64,000 nt of DNA, taken from positions 434,001 to 498,000 of the forward strand of contig NZ_JAPKNH010000001.1 of assembly GCF_026344005.1 (NCBI RefSeq), written 5' to 3'. The notes beneath the pieces are model-generated. The model searched no databases, was not told the origin of the DNA, and worked only from the letters and a program-made list of their open reading frames with translations. Both the position numbers and the translations under genes were made by a program. Positions 9,036-17,241 of the stretch are shown one piece after another (position 1 is the first letter of the stretch; every line of letters starts with the position of its first letter). The DNA is from Kaistia terrae. GTDB taxonomy: Bacteria; Pseudomonadota; Alphaproteobacteria; Rhizobiales; Kaistiaceae.

Positions 9036-9476
9036 CTATGGCACTTCGCCGGATTGCCAGAGCCGGGTATCGAAGCGGAACGGCCGCCGGCTCGTCACCT
9101 TCAGCCCCGCCGCATCCCGATGGGCCGGATTGAGCAGCAGGTTGAAGCTCTCCGGCACGATGAAGGACGGCACGCGCAGCACCGGTGTGCGCGCCTCCGC
9201 CAGCCAGTCATCGCCAAAGGCTTGCGGCGTATCCGGCAGTGTGTCCAGCGTCTCGACGGCAATCCCGCCCAGGGCGATGCCGGTCAGTACATAGTCGTCC
9301 GGCAGCAGGTCGGGCGTCAGGTCGAGATGGACGCGCACTTCCAGCACGGCCAGCGCCGCCGTTTCCGCCGCATAGATCAGTGCCCGCCCCGGCGAATTCC
9401 AGCGCCCGCCATAGAGCCGCGCGCCAGTGCCCGAAAGGTCGGCATAGGGCGCGCGGGAAATGCGCCAGGCAATCAA
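9036..9476 (-). CDS. RES-domain toxin
   Basis: 146 residues, a complete RES domain: N-terminal IAWRISRAPYADLSGTGA, GGRWNSPGRALIYAAET, ALAVLEVRVHL and the late PESFNLLLNPAH. Characterised RES toxins are NAD+ phosphorylases/glycohydrolases that drain NAD+ and stop growth. The start is a TTG (9476) with AGGA eight bases upstream. The upstream partner is the Xre/DUF2384 gene, as in known Xre-RES type II systems, but here 112 bases separate them instead of the usual overlap. The Arg and Tyr in the GGRWNSPGRALIY region seem intact, so the toxin is probably active. Confidence 0.87.
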   Translation of the reverse strand: MIAWRISRAPYADLSGTGARLYGGRWNSPGRALIYAAETAALAVLEVRVHLDLTPDLLPDDYVLTGIALGGIAVETLDTLPDTPQAFGDDWLAEARTPVLRVPSFIVPESFNLLLNPAHRDAAGLKVTSRRPFRFDTRLWQSGEVP

Positions 9477-9588
9477 GCGTCGCGTCCTGCTACAAGACGG
9501 GCGGGGCAGGCGGGAGATCGGCGGGCTTGCCCTTGGCCGTTCCGGTCAGGGCGTCCAAATGCAGGGCCGTCTTCGGCGCGGCCGTCCA

Positions 9589-10017
9589 TCAGGCGGCGAT
9601 GCCGTGATTGATGCGCCCAAGCAGGGTTTCGACCTGCAGAGCGCCTTCCGACGTGTCGAGCAGCGACAGGGGTGTCTCGTCGTCGAGCGCGCTGGTCGGC
9701 CGGCGAAGCCATGTCGCCGCCTTCTGCTGGCTGCCGAACGTATCCTCGGCCGCAGCGATCACGCGCGCCGCGCGCATTAGCCGGTCGGACTGGTCGGCGG
9801 TGAGCGTGCCGATCTTCCGGCGATGCGACAGCGTTTTTCGCGGGAGGACGACGAGATCGAGTTCTGCCAGCGTCATGCGGCCGGTATCGAGCACATGCTC
9901 AACCGCCTTGACGGGCAGCCCGTGCCGAACGGCGGCGATCAGGTCCCGCCCGCTGCGGATCGAAAGCCCGAGCGCGGTTTCCCCACCGACAATATCGAGT
10001 GCTTGCGTATGAGCCAT
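9589..10017 (-). CDS. Xre/MbcA/ParS-type antitoxin (DUF2384)
   Basis: 142 residues. N-terminal Xre-like segment (GLSIRSGRDLIAAVRHGLPVKAVEHVLDTG) and C-terminal DUF2384 toxin-binding domain (RAARVIAAAEDTFGSQQKAATWLRRPTSALDDETPLSLLDTSEGA), ending in the typical LLGRINHGIAA. The start at 10017 has a perfect AGGAGG seven bases upstream. It should bind and block the RES toxin downstream and repress the pair's promoter. After its TGA, the same frame stays open for 32 more codons to a TAG at 9490-9492, filling the gap to the toxin. Confidence 0.88.
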   Translation of the reverse strand: MAHTQALDIVGGETALGLSIRSGRDLIAAVRHGLPVKAVEHVLDTGRMTLAELDLVVLPRKTLSHRRKIGTLTADQSDRLMRAARVIAAAEDTFGSQQKAATWLRRPTSALDDETPLSLLDTSEGALQVETLLGRINHGIAA

Positions 10018-10104
10018 GAGAGCCTCCTGGCGATATGCCAAGAAGATAGGTGCATATGGCCGGGGCGACAAGGGACGTCGCACGGTTGGTGACTTCCGTG
10101 CGTT

Positions 10105-10590
10105 CTAAGTGGTGAGGCTTTGTGGGGCGAAGCGCAGCCGCGAGACTGCTCGATCTACCTTGGAGCGATTGCGCTTGTAGAAGGCGAGCAACTCTACGAA
10201 CGTTTCTTCAGAGGTAACTGCGTGTTCGATATGATCTCGCGTCGAGTCATTGGATAAAAGCATTCCAAGATCCGTCACGAGTCTATCGCTCGCGAGTTGC
10301 CGAGTCTTCGTTCCGAATAGACGGTGATTTACGGCAACCGCAAAAATTTCAAGAAGGTTGAGATAGTTATTGAGTTCAATCTTGAAGGCTACGGGGTCTT
10401 GAGTTTGAGCGGTAAGTCGCGCCTCCGCCTCTCGGATGTTTGCCGCAATGGTGAACAAAGTTTTCGCATCGTTAGATCTTCTTTGTTGTGTTATGGCATT
10501 GGCATTGAAGATTAGTGCAACTGCTGCTGCTATGGCTGATAGAATACTTCCCCAAACGCCCGCCTCTGAAAGCGAGGGAAAGTCGATCAT
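10105..10590 (-). CDS. hypothetical membrane-anchored protein
   Basis: 161 residues, not recognised. One N-terminal transmembrane segment (GVWGSILSAIAAAVALIFNANAI) is followed by a charged helical soluble domain (QQRRSNDAKTLFTIAANIREAEARL ... FYKRNRSKVDRAV). The layout resembles small DUF4760-like single-pass proteins, but no specific family is claimed. Codon usage is clearly more A+T-rich than the neighbours, and the gene sits beside a toxin-antitoxin pair, which suggests recent transfer. It overlaps the end of the 62-residue gene by 4 bases (ATGA), so the two form one unit. Confidence 0.6.
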   Translation of the reverse strand: MIDFPSLSEAGVWGSILSAIAAAVALIFNANAITQQRRSNDAKTLFTIAANIREAEARLTAQTQDPVAFKIELNNYLNLLEIFAVAVNHRLFGTKTRQLASDRLVTDLGMLLSNDSTRDHIEHAVTSEETFVELLAFYKRNRSKVDRAVSRLRFAPQSLTT

Positions 10591-10775
10591 CGGCGCTTGT
10601 CGCCGATAGGTGGGAACTCAATCGAACTATTCTTGCCCCCTGCGTTCGAAGGTTTGGAGCCAGCTTGCTGCAATGCCTGTTGAAGGTTTTGCGATGTGGT
10701 TCCGCGGCCTTCGTCTTTCAGTGCACCCGTCTTGGATGCGCCGGGCCGTTTAATAATCGGGATTCTTTCCGACAT
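10587..10775 (-). CDS. small hypothetical protein, first gene of a two-gene unit
   Basis: 62 residues, polar and basic, no membrane segment: MSERIPIIKRPGASKTG ... IEFPPIGDKRR. The upstream AATGTCGG/CTCC context gives only a fair ribosome-binding site (GGTCTCCTAATG on the minus strand). The main support is the 4-base ATGA overlap with the next gene and the shared A+T-richer composition. No homologue recognised. Confidence 0.5.
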   Translation of the reverse strand: MSERIPIIKRPGASKTGALKDEGRGTTSQNLQQALQQAGSKPSNAGGKNSSIEFPPIGDKRR

Positions 10776-10863
10776 TAGGAGACCTCAGTTACAAAGTGCA
10801 TCCCATGCGAGAAACGAAGGGATGCACTCTCCAATACTACGCCAGCGAGTTTCTTAGCCGCTC

Positions 10864-13800
10864 TTACGAGCAGCCGCTCGTATTTCCGCAGGTGTCGCAC
10901 TTCAGGCAGGTGCCGTTGCGCACCATCGTGAAGTTGCCGCATTCGGTGCAGCTTTCGCCCTCATAACCCTTCATCCGCGCGATCGCGACCTGTTCGGCCG
11001 CCTTCGGCTTCGGCTGGGCGGTGGGCGAAGCCGAGATCGGTTCGGCGTGGCCGACGGAGAGTTCCGTCTCGGTGGCGACGTCGCGCTTGAAGGCGGTGGC
11101 GGCGGCGCCGCCGATGCCCGTCGTGCGCAGGGCCGTTACCGTCGAACCGGTGGAGGCGGGAGCGGTGGCCGCGCCCTTCGATTCACCGGCGCGGTCGACC
11201 AGCTTGAAGCGCTCGGTCTTGCCGCGGACGAGGCCATGGCTGACCTGCGCCGGCTTGATCGTCGGGATATCGCCGCCGCCAAGCGTCGTGGCGTTGTTGT
11301 CGTCGGGGACGACATGCGCCAGGTCGTTGCGGCCGAGATAGGACACGGCGAGCTCGCGGAACACGTAGTCGAGGATCGACGTCGCGTTCTTGATCGCCTC
11401 ATTGCCGGTGACCAGGCCGGCCGGCTCGAAACGGGTGAACACGAACGCCTCGACATACTCTTCCAGCGGCACGCCGTATTGCAGGCCGAGCGAGATGGCG
11501 ATGGCGAAGTTGTTCATCATCGCACGGAAGGCAGCGCCCTCCTTGTGCATGTCGATGAAGATCTCGCCGATGCGGCCGTCGCGATATTCGCCGGTGTGGA
11601 TATAGACCTTGTGGCCGCCGACATTCGCCTTCTGGGTGTAACCCGTGCGGCGATCCGGCATCTTCTCCCGCTTGCGGACTTCACGCTCGATGATCCGCTC
11701 GACGATGCGCTCGGCAACCTGTTCGGCGCGGGCGGCCGGCGTCTTGGCCATCAACGCCTCGACGACGTCGTCGGCATCCTCGTCGTCATCGGCGAGGATC
11801 TGCGAATTCAGTGGCTGCGAGAGCTTGGAGCCGTCGCGATAGAGCGCGTTGGCCTTGAGCGCCAGACGCCAGGACAGCATGTAGGCGTTCTTGCAATCCT
11901 CGACGGTGGCGTCGTTCGGCATGTTGATGGTCTTGGAGATCGCGCCCGAGATGAAGGGCTGCGCCGCCGCCATCATGCGGATGTGGCTTTCGACCGACAG
12001 ATAACGCTTGCCGAGCTTGCCGCAGGGATTGGCGCAATCGAACACGGCGTAGTGCTCAAGCTTCAGGAAGGGAGCGCCTTCCAGCGTCATCGCACCGCAG
12101 ACATGCACGTTGGCGGCTTCGATGTCCTTCTTCGAGAAGCCGAGCGCCGGCAGCAGTTCGAAGGCCGGGTCGTTCAGCTGCGCTTCGGTGAAGCCGAGGC
12201 TCTTGAGGAAGTCCTCGCCGAGCGCCCACTTGTTGAAGACGAACTTGATGTCGAAGGCGGAGGCGAGCGTGCCTTCCAGCTTCTCCAGCACCTCGTCGGT
12301 GAAGCCCTTGGCCTTCAGCGTCGTGTGATTGACGCCGGGCGACTGGCGCAGCGACGCATGGCCGACCGCGTAAGCCTCGATCTCGGCGATCTGATGCTCG
12401 GCATAGCCAAGGCCCTGCAGCGCTTCGGGAACGGCGCGGTTGATGATCTTGAAGTATCCGCCGCCGGCGAGCTTCTTGAACTTCACCAGCGCGAAGTCGG
12501 GCTCGATACCGGTGGTGTCGCAATCCATGACCAGGCCGATCGTGCCTGTCGGCGCGATCACGGTCGACTGGGCGTTGCGGTAGCCATGCTGTTCGCCGAG
12601 TTCCAGGGCCTTGTCCCAGGCAGCCTTGGCATGCTCGCCGAGGCGAACATCCTTGAGCGAGGCGTGGTCGAGCAGCACCGGCAGGACCGACAGGCCTTCA
12701 TAGCCCGTCGCCTCGGCATGCGCCGCGCGGCGATGGTTGCGGATGACGCGGAGCATGTGCTCCCGGTTCTTGGCGAAGCCGGGGAAGGGGCCGTGCTCCT
12801 TGGCCATCTCGGCCGAGGTGGCATAGGCGATGCCGGTCATGATCGCGGTCAGCGAGCCGCAGATGGCGCGGCCTTCGGCCGAGTCATAGGGGATGCCGGC
12901 GGTCATCAGCAGGCCGCCGATGTTCGCATAGCCGAGGCCCAGCGTGCGGAACTCGTAGGAGAGCTCGGCGATTTCCTTCGACGGGAACTGCGCCATCAGC
13001 ACCGAGATCTCGAGCACCACCGTCCAGAGGCGGCAGGCATGCTCGTAGCGCTCGACGTCGAAGGTCTTGTCCTCGTTGCGGAACTGCAGAAGGTTCAGCG
13101 AGGCGAGATTGCAGGCCGTGTCGTCGAGGAACATGTATTCCGAGCACGGATTGGACGCGTTGATGCGTCCCGATGCCGGGCTGGTGTGCCACTCGTTCAT
13201 CGTCGTGTTGAAGTGCAGGCCCGGATCAGCGGAAGCCCAGGCGGCGTGGCCGATCTGCTCCCAGAGGTCCTTGGCCTTCAGCGTCTTGGCGACCTTGCCG
13301 TCGGTGCGACGGATCAGGTTCCAATCCCCATCATTCTCCACTGCGCGCAAAAAGTCGTCGGTGATGGAGACCGAGTTGTTCGAGTTCTGGCCCGAGACGG
13401 TGAGGTAGGCCTCCGAATCCCAATCGGTGTCGTAGACCGGGAATTCGATGTCCGTGTAGCCCTGCTTGGCGAACTGGATGACGCGCAGGATGTAGTTCTG
13501 CGGCACCAGCGCCTTCTTGGCGGCGCGGATTTCGCGCTTCAGGGCCGGGTTCTTGGTCGGGTCGTAGCAATCGTCGCCCGAACCCTCGCAGTTCACGCAG
13601 GCCTTCATGATGGCCTTGAGGTGCTGCGCGTTGATCTTCGAGCCGGTGACGAGGGCGGCGACCTTCTGCTCCTCGTGCACCTTCCAGTTGATGTACTTCT
13701 CGATGTCGGGATGGTCGGCGTTGACGACGACCATCTTGGCGGCGCGACGCGTCGTGCCGCCCGACTTGATGGCGCCGGCCGCGCGGTCGCCGATCTTCAG

Positions 13801-14571
13801 GAAGCTCATCAGGCCGGACGACTTGCCGCCGCCGGAAAGCTTTTCGCCTTCGCCGCGCAGCGCCGAGAAGTTGGAGCCGGTGCCGGAGCCATACTTGAAC
13901 AGGCGCGCCTCGCGGACCCACAGGTCCATGATGCCGCCTTCGTTCACCAGGTCGTCGGAGACGGACTGGATGAAGCAGGCATGCGGCTGCGGGTGCTCAT
14001 AGGCGGTCTTCGACTTGACCAGCTTGCCGGTCTTGAAGTCGACGTAGAAATGGCCCTGGCTCGGGCCGTCAATGCCATAGGCCCAATGCAGGCCGGTGTT
14101 GAACCACTGCGGGGAGTTCGGCGCCACCTTCTGGGTCGCCAGCATGAAGCGGTGCTCGTCGAAGAAGGCCTGGGCGTCCTCCTCGGTGTCGAAATAGCCG
14201 CCCTTCCAGCCCCAATAGGTCCAGGTGCCGGCGAGACGATCGAACACCTGGCGCGAATCGACCTCGCCGGTGAAGCGCTCCTTCTCGGGCAGGGCAGCCA
14301 GCGCCTTGTCGTCGGCGACCGAGCGCCAGAGGAACGACGGGACGTCGTTTTCCTCGACACGCTTCAGCCGCGCCGGGACGCCTGCCTTGCGGAAATACTT
14401 TTGGGCGATGATGTCGCTGGCGACCTGGCTCCAGGTCGTCGGCACGGCAATGCCTTCCAGGCGGAAAACGACCGACCCATCGGGATTGCGGATCTCGCTT
14501 TTCGTCGTTCGGAACTCGATGCCGGCATAGGCTGATTGGCCCGCTGTCGTGTAGCGCCGTTCGATCCGCAT
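10864..14571 (-). CDS. nrdJ: vitamin B12-dependent (class II) ribonucleotide reductase
   Basis: Reduces ribonucleotides to deoxyribonucleotides using adenosylcobalamin as radical source, with or without oxygen. 1235 residues, the long form usual in Alphaproteobacteria. Visible motifs: N-terminal [16 protein letters not shown], the [13 protein letters not shown] loop, [21 protein letters not shown] with an active-site Cys (about residue 475), [23 protein letters not shown], and a C-terminal Cys-rich zinc ribbon (CTECGNF ... [13 protein letters not shown]) used for re-reduction. No nrdAB or nrdD is seen here. Regulation by NrdR is likely from the tandem box upstream. No cobalamin riboswitch was recognised in the leader. 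Confidence 0.97.
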   Translation of the reverse strand: MRIERRYTTAGQSAYAGIEFRTTKSEIRNPDGSVVFRLEGIAVPTTWSQVASDIIAQKYFRKAGVPARLKRVEENDVPSFLWRSVADDKALAALPEKERFTGEVDSRQVFDRLAGTWTYWGWKGGYFDTEEDAQAFFDEHRFMLATQKVAPNSPQWFNTGLHWAYGIDGPSQGHFYVDFKTGKLVKSKTAYEHPQPHACFIQSVSDDLVNEGGIMDLWVREARLFKYGSGTGSNFSALRGEGEKLSGGGKSSGLMSFLKIGDRAAGAIKSGGTTRRAAKMVVVNADHPDIEKYINWKVHEEQKVAALVTGSKINAQHLKAIMKACVNCEGSGDDCYDPTKNPALKREIRAAKKALVPQNYILRVIQFAKQGYTDIEFPVYDTDWDSEAYLTVSGQNSNNSVSITDDFLRAVENDGDWNLIRRTDGKVAKTLKAKDLWEQIGHAAWASADPGLHFNTTMNEWHTSPASGRINASNPCSEYMFLDDTACNLASLNLLQFRNEDKTFDVERYEHACRLWTVVLEISVLMAQFPSKEIAELSYEFRTLGLGYANIGGLLMTAGIPYDSAEGRAICGSLTAIMTGIAYATSAEMAKEHGPFPGFAKNREHMLRVIRNHRRAAHAEATGYEGLSVLPVLLDHASLKDVRLGEHAKAAWDKALELGEQHGYRNAQSTVIAPTGTIGLVMDCDTTGIEPDFALVKFKKLAGGGYFKIINRAVPEALQGLGYAEHQIAEIEAYAVGHASLRQSPGVNHTTLKAKGFTDEVLEKLEGTLASAFDIKFVFNKWALGEDFLKSLGFTEAQLNDPAFELLPALGFSKKDIEAANVHVCGAMTLEGAPFLKLEHYAVFDCANPCGKLGKRYLSVESHIRMMAAAQPFISGAISKTINMPNDATVEDCKNAYMLSWRLALKANALYRDGSKLSQPLNSQILADDDEDADDVVEALMAKTPAARAEQVAERIVERIIEREVRKREKMPDRRTGYTQKANVGGHKVYIHTGEYRDGRIGEIFIDMHKEGAAFRAMMNNFAIAISLGLQYGVPLEEYVEAFVFTRFEPAGLVTGNEAIKNATSILDYVFRELAVSYLGRNDLAHVVPDDNNATTLGGGDIPTIKPAQVSHGLVRGKTERFKLVDRAGESKGAATAPASTGSTVTALRTTGIGGAAATAFKRDVATETELSVGHAEPISASPTAQPKPKAAEQVAIARMKGYEGESCTECGNFTMVRNGTCLKCDTCGNTSGCS

Positions 14572-14682
14572 CGTCTCAAGCCCTTTGTTTTTGCTGGCGC
14601 TGCCCCTGGCGCGCCGCCGGCCGGCGCATGGCGCCCGCTCTGTCCCTTGCCCAACGCTTTACACCAGGACGGGGTTCATTCC

Positions 14683-14729
14683 ATCCCTCATCTAGTGCTC
14701 AAGATACGCTGAGACTCTAAATATAGTGT
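14683..14729 (-). promoter_or_regulatory. tandem NrdR boxes upstream of nrdJ
   Basis: On the minus strand a good match to the NrdR consensus ACACWATATATWGTGT, namely ACACTATATTTAGAGT (14729-14714), is followed exactly 31 bases later by a weaker one, GCACTAGATGAGGGAT (14698-14683). Paired boxes about 31 bp apart (three helical turns) are the known arrangement for NrdR repression of ribonucleotide reductase genes. Box 1 also contains a GANTC site. The start of nrdJ is 112 bases further on. Confidence 0.7.
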
Positions 14730-15298
14730 TTACACATCGAAATGTCACCAAGCGAACACGCATATCCAGGACACAATAGGGCGATCAGACGGGGAAGGGA
14801 GTCCACCCAACCGCCGTATGTTCCAACTGCCAATGATGTCCTGGAAATCCGGATCGGGGGGATCCGGAGCGCATTCCAACTCTTCGTCGGAAGCTATGAC
14901 GAGTCCGGCGAAAGCGTCAAGGAATAGTGGTGGCCATTTCTAAGTCGGCTAGATGTGGATTTGCCGTTGCAAATTTCGGCGACGGTTGCGTAGCGATTGG
15001 GGGCGAGGTTTGAATCGACAGGAGTTTCAAGGTTAACAAAGCCTTGCGGTTCGAGACTCGATCGCGCGACAGGTCGATGACAGCCTGCGTTCAAGGGGGC
15101 TGATGGCCGCCTTATCCTCAATCTCCACAGGCGGCGAATATGCGCCGCTCCGTTGCCGCTTCTGCCTTGCGGAAATGGAAACGGCGGAAAGCCGCCATGC
15201 TGCCGGGACGAGTGAATTTCGCCTCTACGTCGCTCTGCGAATCAGCGCCGCGGGGCCGTTCGGCCAGCGCTGCGCGATATCGCGACGCTGAAACGAAA

Positions 15299-15321
15299 GA
15301 GCCCTCCAAAGAGGAGGGCTC
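15299..15321 (-). terminator. hairpin, possible terminator of the NDUFA12 gene
   Basis: Perfect 9-bp stem GAGCCCTCC / GGAGGGCTC with a 5-base loop; on the minus strand it is followed by TTTCGTTTC, only a weak T-run. It lies 200 bases beyond the NDUFA12 stop, past the repeat element. Confidence 0.45.
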
Positions 15322-15360
15322 GCAAGCCGGCCGGGGCCGGGCAATAGCTTGAAGGGGAAA

Positions 15361-15494
15361 TCGCTTCACCTCTCCCTGAGGGATAGGTCGACGCCCGCAA
15401 AGGCGGCGGGTGAGGGTTTACGGCCTCACCGGATAGTTCCCTAAACCCTCACCCGGAGCTTCGCTTCACCTCTCCCTCAGGGAGAGGTGAAGGA
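15361..15494. repeat. dispersed palindromic repeat, family A
   Basis: Two inverted modules: cttcacctctccctgaggga ... gtgagggtttacggcctcac, then ccctcacccggagcttcgc and ctctccctcagggagagg. Other copies in the window are at 25653-25679, 46302-46427 and 55085-55164. The modules are long inverted repeats able to form a cruciform or RNA hairpin. Confidence 0.8.
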
Positions 15495-15521
15495 AGAAAC
15501 GACGGGGCAAAGAGGCAGGGC

Positions 15522-15926
15522 CTAGGGCGTCCAGGCGTCGTAGTCGCCGGTCGCGCGCGGACGCTGGTCGGCACCGATGATCGAACCCTTGGGGCGGTAG
15601 GCAGCAGCGGTGCCCGTGCCGTTCGGCTTGTGCGCCTTCTGCCAGTCGCGCGGCGTATAGCTCAACTGCGATGGCGGCGTTTCGATCCGGTGATGGATCC
15701 AGCCATGCCAGCCGGTCGGGATGGTCGAGCTATCGGCATAGCCGTTGTAGATCACCCAGCGACGCTCCGGAAAACCGCCGGCGGTGCACGCCGGGTCGGG
15801 AGTGCGGTAATAGGTGTTGCCGAACTCGTCCGTGCCGACCTTTTCGCCCTTGCGCCGCGTAAAGAGGCGCGTGCCCATGGTCTGGCCGTTCCACCAGGTG
15901 AACATTTCGGTCAGGAACCAGCCCAT
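15522..15926 (-). CDS. NADH:ubiquinone oxidoreductase accessory subunit, NDUFA12 (B17.2) family
   Basis: 134 residues. Family hallmarks: N-terminal TWWNGQTMGTRLFTRRKGEKVGTDEFGN, TYYRT, ERRWVIYNGYADSSTIPTGWHGWIHH, and the C-terminal PPSQ ... YRPKGSI. It is the alphaproteobacterial counterpart of the mitochondrial 17.2-kDa complex I subunit, attached to the matrix/cytoplasmic arm near the Q module. The gene stands alone, away from any nuo operon, as is usual in this class. The start at 15926 is preceded by GAGAAGGG on the minus strand. Confidence 0.95.
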   Translation of the reverse strand: MGWFLTEMFTWWNGQTMGTRLFTRRKGEKVGTDEFGNTYYRTPDPACTAGGFPERRWVIYNGYADSSTIPTGWHGWIHHRIETPPSQLSYTPRDWQKAHKPNGTGTAAAYRPKGSIIGADQRPRATGDYDAWTP

Positions 15927-16031
15927 TTTCGACCCTTCTCTCGACAGGTAATTCGCTTGCTTATGCCGCCACCGCGCGGCCGAGTCAAAGGCTGCAAGGT
16001 GTTCCGGGCGGGAATGCCACCCATCTTGCGC

Positions 16032-16523
16032 TCATCCGTCGCGGGCAAGGTCCGAAGCCGCGACCGAAGGCTTTGTCGAAGCCGGCTCGTCGAGGCTGTC
16101 GCGCAGTCCGGCGATGGCGTCGCGGAGCGCGATGGCCTGCGTCTGCGTGACGGCAAGCTTGCCGGCGAGCGACTGCGTCACCGCGCAGGCATCCTGCAGC
16201 AGCGCCCGCCCGGTGTCGGTCAGGGAGACCCGCACCTGGCGCTCGTCGGCGGTATCGCGGCGACGCACGACATGGCCGGCCGCCTCCAGCCGCTTCAGCA
16301 GCGGGGTCAGCGTGTTCGATTCGAGGAAGACGTGCGCGCCGATCTCGCCGACCGTCAGCCCGTCGGTTTCGCCCAGCGCCATCAGCACGAGATATTGCGG
16401 ATAGGTCAGGCCGAGCCGATCCAGCATCGGGCGATAGGCCCGGTTGAAGGCGCCATTGGCCGAATAGATCGCGAAGCACAGCATCTGGTCGAGATCGAGG
16501 GGGGAGGTCGGAACGTCCGGCAT
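16032..16523 (-). CDS. ohrR: OhrR, MarR-family organic peroxide sensor
   Basis: 163-residue MarR-type repressor. The N-terminal [12 protein letters not shown] carries the redox-sensing Cys (Cys16) conserved in OhrR; the winged helix spans [47 protein letters not shown], and the wing has [16 protein letters not shown]. Oxidation of the Cys by organic hydroperoxides releases DNA and derepresses ohr. The start at 16523 is supported by GGAGA; an in-frame ATG 27 bases upstream has no such site. It is divergent from ohr across a shared operator. A second Cys (DACAVTQ, residue 118 region) makes a 2-Cys mechanism possible. Confidence 0.94.
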   Translation of the reverse strand: MPDVPTSPLDLDQMLCFAIYSANGAFNRAYRPMLDRLGLTYPQYLVLMALGETDGLTVGEIGAHVFLESNTLTPLLKRLEAAGHVVRRRDTADERQVRVSLTDTGRALLQDACAVTQSLAGKLAVTQTQAIALRDAIAGLRDSLDEPASTKPSVAASDLARDG

Positions 16524-16555
16524 GGTCTGGTCTCCAGCGTGACCCCGCATAATGC

Positions 16556-16641
16556 ATCGTGCGCGATTGAAGCGGAAGCGCTTTTATTTGCAGGGCAGGT
16601 ATGCCCAAATATATATCGCACTCGATTAAATCGTGTGCGAT
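16556..16641. promoter_or_regulatory. OhrR operator sites between ohrR and ohr
   Basis: A near-perfect 27-bp inverted repeat, ATCGCACTCGATT / AAATCGTGTGCGAT (16615-16641), lies between the divergent starts. A shorter related palindrome ATCGTGCGCGAT (16556-16567) is nearer ohrR. OhrR is known to bind inverted repeats in the ohrR-ohr intergenic region; assignment of these exact sites is inference. Confidence 0.75.
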
Positions 16642-16712
16642 ACATATGTCGCCGGACAGGACCGGTGCCGATGCAAGCGCCTCCGGCGCAGACAAAACCC
16701 AGGAGACAGATC

Positions 16713-17141
16713 ATGACCATACTCTACACAGCCGCCGCCACGTCCACAGGCGGCGGCCGCGATGGCCGCGCCGCCAGCTCCGATGGTCGCCTTGATCTGC
16801 AGCTGAGCGTGCCGAAGTCGATGGGCGGCAATGACGGTCCGGGCACCAATCCGGAGCAGCTTTTCGCCGCCGGCTATTCCGCCTGTTTCATGGGCGCGCT
16901 GCGCTTCGTCGCCGGCAAGGAAAAGGTGAAGTTGCCGGACACGACGGCTGTGACGGCCAATGTCGGCATCGGCCCGCGCGCCGATGGCACCGGCTTCGGT
17001 CTTGACGCGGCGATCTCGGTCGCGATCCCCGGCTTCGACCAGGCAGCGGCCGAAGACCTCGTCGCCAAGGCGCATATCGTCTGCCCCTATTCCGAGGCGA
17101 CCCGCGCCAATCTCGATGTTCGCGTCTCCGTCGACGTCTGA
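16713..17141 (+). CDS. ohr: Ohr, organic hydroperoxide reductase
   Basis: 142 residues, OsmC/Ohr fold. Two active-site cysteines are visible in their usual contexts: AAGYSACFMGAL (about residue 58) and KAHIVCPYSEATR (about 123). The enzyme reduces fatty-acid and other organic hydroperoxides in the cytoplasm with electrons from lipoylated proteins. AGGAGA sits 7 bases before the ATG. It is paired divergently with its sensor and ends in a strong terminator. Confidence 0.96.
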   Translation: MTILYTAAATSTGGGRDGRAASSDGRLDLQLSVPKSMGGNDGPGTNPEQLFAAGYSACFMGALRFVAGKEKVKLPDTTAVTANVGIGPRADGTGFGLDAAISVAIPGFDQAAAEDLVAKAHIVCPYSEATRANLDVRVSVDV

Positions 17142-17162
17142 TTTCTGGACGGCTGACCAATA

Positions 17163-17192
17163 AAAAAGGCCCGGCAAATGCCGGGCCTTTTT
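17163..17192. terminator. bidirectional intrinsic terminator between ohr and rne
   Basis: Perfect 14-bp stem aaaaaggcccggca / tgccgggccttttt with a 2-base AA loop. It serves both convergent genes. Confidence 0.92.
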
Positions 17193-17241
17193 CTATTCAT
17201 GGGGCTTTCGCCGAAGAGGCGGCTTGCACCGCAGCCCGTTC

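Larger units (their letters stand above)
14730..15521. other. long intergenic region with repeats, no convincing gene
   Basis: About 790 bases between nrdJ and the NDUFA12 homologue. An open frame at 14742-14927 has no ribosome-binding site and odd codon use and is not called. 15299-15321 is a hairpin and 15361-15494 a repeat element, listed separately. The stretch 14930-15120 shows nothing recognisable; no tRNA or known small RNA could be folded by eye. Confidence 0.5.

Noticed and set aside
11047-14535. 1162-codon open frame on the strand opposite nrdJ
   Set aside because: Antisense shadow produced by high G+C third positions; it has Arg/Asp/Gly-rich nonsense composition and no family match.
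14572-14740. Cobalamin riboswitch before nrdJ
   Set aside because: No B12-box-like conserved element or plausible multi-arm fold was recognised; the NrdR boxes explain the region better.
14742-14927. 61-codon open frame between nrdJ and the NDUFA12 gene
   Set aside because: No ribosome-binding site, unusual composition for the genome, and it overlaps the nrdJ promoter region.
15361-15494. CRISPR-like repeats
   Set aside because: Only a few inverted modules with no regular spacing or unique spacers; same family is dispersed elsewhere.
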